7,579 nucleotides of DNA, from contig CAITAM010000053.1 in the NCBI GenBank assembly GCA_903890265.1, positions 1 through 7,579 on the forward strand, written 5' to 3'. The position numbers were made by a program, and so were the translations under genes. Positions 1-5,562 of the stretch are shown here, in pieces; within the stretch, counting starts at the first letter, position 1, and each line of letters begins with the position of its first letter. The notes under the pieces were generated by a model. It was not told the origin of the DNA. It made no database searches and was given only the letters and a program-made list of their open reading frames with translations. The DNA comes from an uncultured Pseudomonadota bacterium (lineage in GTDB: Bacteria > Pseudomonadota > Gammaproteobacteria > Steroidobacterales > Steroidobacteraceae).

Positions 1-536
1 AGCAGCAGCACGAGCAGCACCAGCATGACGACGATCTGCAGCACCACCGCGATGGCATTCGCCCGCGAGGTGACCGTCACGCCGAACCAGTTGATCGCGA
101 GCGTCGTGCCAACGAGCGCGAGAATCCACACCGCCCGGTCGACGCCGGGCACCAGGGTCTCCATCGCCACCGCGATCAGCACGTAGACGAAGGCCGGGAT
201 CAGCAGGTAGTCGAGCAGGATCATCCAGCCGGCGACGAAGCCCGCGTAGCTGCCGAGCGAGTGCCGTGCGAAGCCGTAGACCGAGCCCGCGCTCGGCACG
301 GTCTCCGTCAGCATCGCGTAGCTCTTGGCGGTGAAGTACATGCAGACCGCGCCGACCAGGAACGCGAGCGCCACCACCCCCTTGGAGGCCGCCCAGACAA
401 AGCCCAGGATGCTGAGCGGCGCGATCGGCGCGATGTAGGCGAGGCCGTAGGCCACGAGGTCCCAGTAGCCGAGCGAGCGGCGCAGTCCGTCCGGCGAGGC
501 CACGGCGGCGCTGCCGGATGCGTTGGGGTCGGTCAC
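1..536 (-). CDS. puuP: APC-family amino acid/polyamine permease, PuuP-like (partial, C-terminus beyond left edge)
   Basis: This is the N-terminal 178 codons of an inner-membrane amino acid-polyamine-organocation (APC) transporter. The rest lies off the left edge, so about 40% of a typical 440-480 residue protein is present. Visible membrane segments lie at roughly residues 27-50, 54-75, 97-125, 135-151 and 161-178. The first holds the glycine-rich stretch GLAYIAPIAP, where APC proteins unwind to bind substrate. The loop motif PSAGSVYGFA (81-90) and the GW..LLDYLLIP stretch (103-114) closely resemble E. coli PuuP, the putrescine importer, as I recall that sequence. The start is a GTG (534-536), chosen because an AGGAG Shine-Dalgarno sequence lies 5 nt upstream and the conserved first helix follows 26 residues in. 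It is last of the genes seen here and 104 nt downstream of puuA. Putrescine as substrate is inferred from similarity and context; another amine or amino acid remains possible. Confidence 0.85.
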   Translation of the reverse strand, partial: MTDPNASGSAAVASPDGLRRSLGYWDLVAYGLAYIAPIAPLSILGFVWAASKGVVALAFLVGAVCMYFTAKSYAMLTETVPSAGSVYGFARHSLGSYAGFVAGWMILLDYLLIPAFVYVLIAVAMETLVPGVDRAVWILALVGTTLAINWFGVTVTSRANAIAVVLQIVVMLVLLVLL

Positions 537-541
537 GTTGT

Positions 542-562
542 CTCCTGCCGGCCACCCGGCAG
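542..562 (-). promoter_or_regulatory. Permease ribosome binding site with an overlapping hairpin
   Basis: On the minus strand AGGAG (542-546) lies 5 nt before the GTG start of the permease and fixes that start. Just upstream, a perfect 7-bp stem (CTGCCGG, 556-562, with CCGGCAG, 545-551) closes a 4-nt loop. The 3' arm shares its last two bases with the Shine-Dalgarno sequence. The stem could hinder ribosome access and lower permease translation, or could protect the mRNA. The base pairing is seen directly; a regulatory role is inference. Confidence 0.5.
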
Positions 563-614
563 CGGGCACGGCGCTGCGCTCAGCCTACGCACCTTGGCCG
601 TGCCGTGCCAGTCA

Positions 615-635
615 CCGGTGCACCGCCCGCACCGG
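615..635 (-). other. Inverted repeat just downstream of the puuA stop codon
   Basis: A perfect 7-bp stem (CCGGTGC with GCACCGG) closes a 7-nt loop and begins 6 nt after the puuA stop codon. It is not followed by a run of T residues on the minus strand, so it does not look like a standard intrinsic terminator. It may be an mRNA-stabilising or attenuating hairpin between puuA and the permease gene, or chance pairing in GC-rich DNA. The 104-nt gap (537-640) that contains it is the longest gene-free stretch bounded by genes on both sides, and I see no convincing promoter in it. Confidence 0.3.
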
Positions 636-640
636 CCGCG

Positions 641-2008
641 TCAGAGGTAGAAGTCGTACTCGCGCGCGAACGGCCGGTCCATGAGCGCCCCGTACTCGCC
701 GCGCTTCATGAGCGAGAAGGCCTCGAGGTACCTCGGCTCGACGTAGCCCCTGAGCTTCTTCGACGCGCGCAGCCGCTCGAGTGCGGCGAGCACGCCGTCC
801 GGAAAGCGCGGGTCGCGCGTGTCGTTGACCTTGCCGGTCACGGGCTTGGAGGCCTGCAGCGCCTGCGTGATGCCGTGCAGTACACCGGCGAGCACGGCCG
901 CCACCACGAGATGGGGGCTCGCGTCGGCGCCCGCCACGCGGTGCTCGACCCGCCGCGCCTCGCCCGTCGCCGCCGGCACGCGAAAGGCCACGCTGCGGTT
1001 GTTGTAGGCCCAGTGCCGCGCGGTCGGCACGAACGGCCCGGTGTAGCGGCGATGCGAATTGAAGTTCGGCGCGAAGAAGGCCATCGAGTCGAACATGAGG
1101 TCCTGCATCCCGGCAATCGCCCGCTCGAGCAGGGCCTCGCCGCCTGCCATGCCGAAGCGGTTGCGCCCGGCCTCGTCGACGAGACTGACGTGCACGTGCA
1201 GGCCGCTGCCGGCCTGGTCCGGGAAGGGCTTGGCCATGAAGGTCGCCTGCACGCCCATCGAGCGGGCGACGCCACCGACGAGGCGCTTCAGGAGCACGGC
1301 GTGGTCGGCCGCCGCGAGCGGATCCGCCTCGTGACGCAGGTTCACCTCGTACTGCCCGATGCCGTACTCGGCCAGCACGCCGCACACCGGCAGTTGCTGG
1401 ACCTTGGCCACATTCGTAATGCGGCGCAGGAATTCCGCGTTCTCCTCGACCGTGATGAGCGACAGGTTGGTCGCCCGCCTCGGCACCCGGTCCTGGCCCG
1501 GAATGGGTGCGATCCGGACCAGCCCGTCCGCGTCACGCTCGCGACCGACGAGATAGAACTCGAGCTCGCACGCCACCACCGGGCGCAGCCCCGCCGCCGC
1601 GCAGCGGGCGAGGACCCCGCGCAGGACCTCGCGCGGATCGAACCAGAGGGGCGCGTTCGAGCCGAACTCGCGCATGACGCAGACCACCTGCGCGGTCGGC
1701 TCGGCGACCCAGGGCATGGGGCACAGCGTGCCGCGAAGGGGCCAGGCCGTGCCGTCGGGATCGCCGTCCGAGGTGCCGATGCCGAGCGGGTCGTGGCCGA
1801 CGCCCCTGACGTCGGCGATCGGCGCACAGGCCGAGAACTGCACGCCCTCCTTGAATACCTTGCCGGCATCCTCGATGCCGATGCGCTTGCCGAGCACGTT
1901 GCCGTTGCTGTCGATCACGAAGACGTCCAGCGCCTCGAGATCGGGGTGCCCGGCCCGAAACGTGTTCCAGTCGTCGAAGGTGGCTAGTTCGTCCCGTTCA
2001 TAACCCAT
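641..2008 (-). CDS. puuA: Gamma-glutamylputrescine (polyamine) synthetase, glutamine synthetase family
   Basis: This 455-residue protein belongs to the glutamine synthetase superfamily. PuuA/PauA members join the gamma-carboxyl of glutamate to putrescine or another polyamine using ATP, the first step of the glutamylation route in the cytoplasm. Expected active-site residues are present: E148 and E150 in CELEFYL, E214 and E221 in AEYGIGQYEVN, H271 and H273 in SGLHVHVSL, NNR 336-338, R343, and E355/R357 in RRVEHR. The N-terminal beta-grasp part spans about 25-110 and the catalytic part about 115-455. The length fits PuuA (about 470) and the protein ends in the aromatic tail YDFYL. The adjoining puuB makes this role far more likely than ammonia assimilation. 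The ATG start has only a weak GGGGA 4 nt upstream, and the gene begins 27 nt after puuB ends, suggesting it depends on read-through from puuB. Exact amine preference cannot be read from sequence, because pseudomonads carry several PauA paralogues with different substrates. Confidence 0.9.
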   Translation of the reverse strand: MGYERDELATFDDWNTFRAGHPDLEALDVFVIDSNGNVLGKRIGIEDAGKVFKEGVQFSACAPIADVRGVGHDPLGIGTSDGDPDGTAWPLRGTLCPMPWVAEPTAQVVCVMREFGSNAPLWFDPREVLRGVLARCAAAGLRPVVACELEFYLVGRERDADGLVRIAPIPGQDRVPRRATNLSLITVEENAEFLRRITNVAKVQQLPVCGVLAEYGIGQYEVNLRHEADPLAAADHAVLLKRLVGGVARSMGVQATFMAKPFPDQAGSGLHVHVSLVDEAGRNRFGMAGGEALLERAIAGMQDLMFDSMAFFAPNFNSHRRYTGPFVPTARHWAYNNRSVAFRVPAATGEARRVEHRVAGADASPHLVVAAVLAGVLHGITQALQASKPVTGKVNDTRDPRFPDGVLAALERLRASKKLRGYVEPRYLEAFSLMKRGEYGALMDRPFAREYDFYL

Positions 2009-2035
2009 GGTGTCCCCGTCATATCGTCGTGGTGT

Positions 2036-3349
2036 TCACAGCCGGTCGCGTAACGCGTAATACGACATGGCCGCCACGAGGGTCGGCCAGCGCAGCGACG
2101 GGCCTCCCGGGAACTTGGGCACGGGGACTTCGGCAAAGGCCTGGAACGCCGCGGGCGCGCCGGTCAGCGCGTCGGCGAGCATCTTGCCGGCGTAGGGGGC
2201 AAGCACGACGCCGAGCCCCGAGAAGCCGCTCGCGTTGAAGCAGCCGGGGGCTACCTCGCGAACGTAGGGCATGCGGGTCGGCGTGATGGACAGGGTGCCG
2301 CCCCACGCGTAATCGAAGCGCACGTCGGCGAGCGCCGGGAACACGCCGCGCACGTGCGGGCGGACGAAGGCGCCGATGTCGCGCGGGAACTCGTACCGGT
2401 AATTCTCGCCGCCGCCGAACAGCAGGCGGTGCTCCTTCGTCATCCGGTAGTAATGGACGACGAACCGCGAGTCCGACACCGCGAGGCCGTCGCGGATCAG
2501 TGCGCCGGCGCGCTCGGCGCCGAGCGGCTCCGTGACCGCGATGAAGTTGTTGATCGGCATGACGTGGGCGGCCACGTCGGCCGAGAGCCCGCGCAGGTAG
2601 CCGTTGCAGGCGAGCACCACGCGCCCGGCCCGGACCGCGCCCGTGCGCGTCCTGGCTTCCCAGCCGGCGCCCCGGCGGGCGAGCTCGGTCACTTCGGCAT
2701 CCTCCATCAGCCTCGCGCCGTGCTGCTTCGCCGCGGCCGCGATACCGAGCACGAGCTTCAGCGGATGCAGGTGACCGCCGCGGCTATCGAGCGAGCCGCC
2801 GTGATACGCGGCGCTTGGCACGAGCGTCGCAATCTCCTCGCGGTCGACGAAGCGCACGCTGGGGTAGTCGTACTCCTCGTTGAGCTTCTTCACGTAGGCC
2901 CGCGTGTGCGCGACGTAGGAGGCCTTGTGGTCGGCGTGCAGGTAGCCCGGCCGGTAATCGCAGTCGATGGCAAGATCGTGCATCAGCCAGTCGAGATGCT
3001 GCCTCGCCTCCAGTGCGAAGTCCCAGAGCGTGCGGGCGTGCGCGGCACCGACCTTCGCCTCGAGCCAGTCCTGCTCGCGCCGCAGGCCCACGTGCACCTG
3101 GCCGCCGTTGCGGCCGGACGCACCCCAGCCGAGCAGTGACTGCTCGAGCAGGACGACCGAGACCCCCTGGCGCGCCAGATGCAGCGCCGCCGACGTGCCG
3201 GTGAACCCGCCGCCGATGATGCAGACGTCGGCCTCGACGACACCGTCCAGCCGCTCGCCCGTGACGGGCTCGGAGACGGTCGCGGCGTAATAGGAGGGTG
3301 CGTGCGTCTGGCTGGGCGCGAGGGCGCCGCTGGTATTGAACTTGAACAT
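2036..3349 (-). CDS. puuB: Gamma-glutamylputrescine oxidase, FAD-dependent (DAO family)
   Basis: This FAD-dependent amine oxidase of the D-amino-acid-oxidase fold (437 residues from the chosen start) oxidises gamma-glutamylputrescine to gamma-glutamyl-gamma-aminobutyraldehyde, releasing ammonia and hydrogen peroxide. The dinucleotide-binding motif IIGGGFTG lies at about 44-51, with the acidic residue E69 ending the second strand. The flavin-binding stretch GWGASGRNGGQ (74-84) and the ends FPGG..LRWPT and SYYALRDRL match E. coli PuuB (426 residues) well, as does PSYYAA near the N-terminus. I place the start at the ATG at 3347-3349 (MFKFNTSG), 22 nt after the gntR stop. An in-frame ATG at 3395-3397 adds 16 residues of low-complexity character and would overlap the end of gntR by 26 nt. 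It does have a GAGGA 5 nt upstream, so it cannot be excluded. The gene is followed by puuA, the enzyme that makes its substrate. Confidence 0.88.
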   Translation of the reverse strand: MFKFNTSGALAPSQTHAPSYYAATVSEPVTGERLDGVVEADVCIIGGGFTGTSAALHLARQGVSVVLLEQSLLGWGASGRNGGQVHVGLRREQDWLEAKVGAAHARTLWDFALEARQHLDWLMHDLAIDCDYRPGYLHADHKASYVAHTRAYVKKLNEEYDYPSVRFVDREEIATLVPSAAYHGGSLDSRGGHLHPLKLVLGIAAAAKQHGARLMEDAEVTELARRGAGWEARTRTGAVRAGRVVLACNGYLRGLSADVAAHVMPINNFIAVTEPLGAERAGALIRDGLAVSDSRFVVHYYRMTKEHRLLFGGGENYRYEFPRDIGAFVRPHVRGVFPALADVRFDYAWGGTLSITPTRMPYVREVAPGCFNASGFSGLGVVLAPYAGKMLADALTGAPAAFQAFAEVPVPKFPGGPSLRWPTLVAAMSYYALRDRL

Positions 3350-3371
3350 GTCTGTTGCCCCGGTAAGGCGC

Positions 3372-4094
3372 TCAGCGCCCGGCGGACGATCCGCCATCGA
3401 AGTCCTCGGCGCCGATCAGGCCCATGCCGTCACCGATGTCGGCCTTGATCGCCTCGTGCAGCGCCGCCGCATCGCGGTCACGGATGGCGGCGAGCGCCCG
3501 CTCGTGCTGGTCGACGAGGTTCGCCGTGCCGTAGCGGCCGTACACGACCCGCATGAACGGCCCGAACTGCAGCCACAGGGTCTCGATCAGCTGCGTCAGG
3601 GTCCGCCGCGGCTGGGCCCGGTACATCGTGAAGTGGAAGTGGAAGTTGCTCTCCATGTAGCGATTGACGTCGCCGCTCGCGAGAGCCGCCTCCATGGCAC
3701 TGTCGTACTGCTCGAGACGACGCCGGACCGCGTGGTCGATGAAAGGCAGCGCGGCCACGGCCGCCTCCGGCTCCAGCAACTCGCGACAGCGCTGCAGGTC
3801 GGCAAGACGGCCCGCCGTCATGGGGGGTACCGCGATCCGCCGCTTGGAGCGGATCTCCACCGCCCCCTCGGCGGCGAGGCGCCCGAGCGCCTCGCGGACC
3901 GGCGTCTGGCTGACGCCGAGCTCGAGCGCGATCCCGCGCGTCGACAGGGTGCTGCCCGGCATGAACTTGCCGGTCACGAAGCGGTGCCTGAGCTCGCTGT
4001 GCACGTTCGCATGCAGCAGCGACAGATCGCCGGCCAGCGCGCCGGTATCCGGACGCGCCGCTGCCACCGCTTCGCGATCGGCCGTCACCGCCAT
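3372..4094 (-). CDS. GntR-family transcriptional regulator, FadR/FCD subfamily
   Basis: This 240-residue regulator is probably the local switch of the polyamine genes. An N-terminal winged helix-turn-helix spans about 25-92, with the recognition region ELGVSQTPVREALGRLAAEG (58-77), the hallmark of the GntR family. The all-helical C-terminal FCD ligand-binding domain spans about 97-225. N150, H154, H197 and H213 are placed as the metal-binding residues usual in FCD domains; this is a by-eye alignment. Such proteins usually repress catabolic operons and release DNA when a substrate or intermediate binds, so a polyamine or glutamylated derivative is the likely effector here (inference). The ATG start lies 6 nt after the aminotransferase stop with no good Shine-Dalgarno sequence, which suggests translational coupling. 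The gene sits inside the operon rather than facing it, so the regulator would control its own level. E. coli uses an unrelated protein, PuuR, for this job. Confidence 0.88.
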   Translation of the reverse strand: MAVTADREAVAAARPDTGALAGDLSLLHANVHSELRHRFVTGKFMPGSTLSTRGIALELGVSQTPVREALGRLAAEGAVEIRSKRRIAVPPMTAGRLADLQRCRELLEPEAAVAALPFIDHAVRRRLEQYDSAMEAALASGDVNRYMESNFHFHFTMYRAQPRRTLTQLIETLWLQFGPFMRVVYGRYGTANLVDQHERALAAIRDRDAAALHEAIKADIGDGMGLIGAEDFDGGSSAGR

Positions 4095-4100
4095 CGGCGC

Positions 4101-5498
4101 CTAGACCGCCGCCGGCAGGGCGCGCAGCGTCGCTGCGGTTTCGTCGAGGGACTTGGCAATCGTGTCGACGATCCGGTCGATCTCGGCATGGGTCACGATC
4201 AGCGGCGGGCACATGACGAGCGAGTCACGGATCGCGCGGACCATGAGACCGTTGCGGATGCAGGCGTCGCGGACAATCCAGCCGCTGTTGCCTTCCTTGC
4301 CGGTAAAGCGCTCGTTGGTGCCCTTCTTCGACACGATCTCGACCGCGCCGATGAGCCCGAGCGAGCGTGCCTCGCCGACGAGCGGGTGGCTGTCCAGCCG
4401 GCGCAGCGCTTTCGCGAGGTACGGGGCGAGGTCGTCCTTGCAGTTCTCGACCAGGTGCTCGCGCTCGATGATCTCGAGATTGCGCAGCGCCACCGCGGCG
4501 CACGTCGGGTGGCCCGAGTAGGTGTAGCCGTGCACGAAGTCGCCACCGTGCTCGCGCAGTACCGCGACGATCTCGGTCGAGACCGCGGTCGCGGCGATCG
4601 GCAGGTAGCCGGACGACAGACCCTTCGCCATCGAGACGATGTCCGGCTTGACGCCGAAATGCTGGAAGCCGAACCACGTACCGAGACGGCCGAAACCGCA
4701 GATGACCTCGTCCTGGATCAGGAGGATGCCGTACTTCTTCAGGATCGCATCGACCCGGGTCCAGTAGCCCTCCGGCGGAATGATGACGCCACCGGCGCCC
4801 TGCACGGGCTCGCCGATGAAGGCCGCGATCTTCTCCGGCCCGATCTCGAGGATGCGCTCCTCGATGGCATTCGCGGCGCGCTCGGCGAACTTGGCCGGAT
4901 CCTCACCGAAGCCCTCGTTGAAGCCGTAGGGCTGCATCACGTGGCTGATGCCCGGGATCGGCAGGTCACCCTGGGCGTGCATCATCTTCATGCCGCCGAG
5001 GCTGGCACCGGCCACGGTCGAGCCGTGGTAGGCGTTCCAGCGGCTGATGATGACCTTGCGCTCGGGCTGGCCGCGCAGTGCCCAGTAGTGACGGGCGAGG
5101 CGGAACGCCGTGTCGTTCGCCTCGGAACCGGAATTGTTGAAGAAGATGTGCTGCAGGTGGCCACCGAGCTTGCCGGCGAGTTTCGCGGCCAGCTGCACGG
5201 CCGGCGCCGTCGCGGTCTTGAAGAACGAGTGGTAGAACGGCAGTTCCTTCATCTGCGCGTAGGCGACTTCGGCCAGTTCCTGGCGGCCGTACCCGACGTT
5301 GACGCACCACAGACCGCCCATGCCGTCGAGGATCGCGTGGCCCTCGGCGTCATAGATCGTGCAGCCCTCGGCACGCACGATCATGCGGCTGCCGCCGAGG
5401 TCACGGTGCAGCTTGTAGTCGCTCTGCGCGGGCAGGTGGTGCGCGACGTCCAGCCGTCGCAGTTCGGTCAGTTCGGCGGAAGTCATCTGGGCAGCCAT
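4101..5498 (-). CDS. spuC: Class III PLP-dependent aminotransferase, SpuC-type polyamine:pyruvate aminotransferase
   Basis: This 465-residue class III aminotransferase most resembles Pseudomonas SpuC, which moves the amino group of putrescine (and related amines) to pyruvate, giving 4-aminobutyraldehyde and alanine in the cytoplasm. The PLP lysine is K292 in SMAKGLSSGY. D263 in IQDEVICGFGR contacts the cofactor nitrogen, and NSGSEAND (122-129) and WNAYHGST (154-161) form the phosphate and ring-stacking sites. MGGLWCVNVGYGR (60-72) and FVHGYTYSGHP (321-331) are nearly the same as in SpuC. The ATG at 5496-5498 is supported by AAGGAG 8 nt upstream; a second in-frame ATG four codons later is less well placed. 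It follows spdH by 52 nt and precedes gntR by 6 nt. It offers a route to 4-aminobutyraldehyde that does not need PuuA and PuuB. Another omega-amine substrate such as beta-alanine, GABA or diaminopropane is possible, since these aminotransferases look alike. Confidence 0.87.
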   Translation of the reverse strand: MAAQMTSAELTELRRLDVAHHLPAQSDYKLHRDLGGSRMIVRAEGCTIYDAEGHAILDGMGGLWCVNVGYGRQELAEVAYAQMKELPFYHSFFKTATAPAVQLAAKLAGKLGGHLQHIFFNNSGSEANDTAFRLARHYWALRGQPERKVIISRWNAYHGSTVAGASLGGMKMMHAQGDLPIPGISHVMQPYGFNEGFGEDPAKFAERAANAIEERILEIGPEKIAAFIGEPVQGAGGVIIPPEGYWTRVDAILKKYGILLIQDEVICGFGRLGTWFGFQHFGVKPDIVSMAKGLSSGYLPIAATAVSTEIVAVLREHGGDFVHGYTYSGHPTCAAVALRNLEIIEREHLVENCKDDLAPYLAKALRRLDSHPLVGEARSLGLIGAVEIVSKKGTNERFTGKEGNSGWIVRDACIRNGLMVRAIRDSLVMCPPLIVTHAEIDRIVDTIAKSLDETAATLRALPAAV

Positions 5499-5506
5499 GG
5501 TCTGTG

Positions 5507-5512
5507 CTCCTT
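5507..5512 (-). promoter_or_regulatory. Strong ribosome binding site of the aminotransferase gene
   Basis: AAGGAG lies 8 nt before the ATG at 5496-5498 and is the best Shine-Dalgarno match in the window. It supports that start over the second ATG four codons downstream and suggests independent, efficient translation after the hairpin at the spdH stop. Confidence 0.7.
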
Positions 5513-5543
5513 GGAAATCAATGTGAGTCGGATGGGGGGTCCG

Positions 5544-5562
5544 CTGGCCGTCAGACGGCCAG
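5544..5562 (-). other. Perfect hairpin spanning the spdH stop codon
   Basis: The minus strand reads CTGGCCGT, CTG, ACGGCCAG: an 8-bp perfect stem with a 3-nt loop. The TGA stop of spdH lies at the loop and the start of the 3' arm. The following bases are rich in C, not T, so it is not a standard intrinsic terminator. It may shield the spdH message or set the ratio between spdH and the downstream genes. The symmetry is directly visible; the function is inferred. Confidence 0.4.

Noticed and set aside
1..25. AGC-rich tandem-like stretch at the left edge
   Set aside because: On the coding strand it is simply leucine and valine codons (CTG, GTG) of a membrane helix in the permease.
613..624. Short overlapping palindromes CACCGGTG and GGTGCACC
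   Set aside because: Eight-base palindromes are common in GC-rich DNA, and these fall within the longer hairpin region already reported.
518..1987. A 489-codon open frame on the plus strand opposite puuA
   Set aside because: The minus-strand puuA has full catalytic motifs and proper length; the opposite frame shows only composition-driven sequence.
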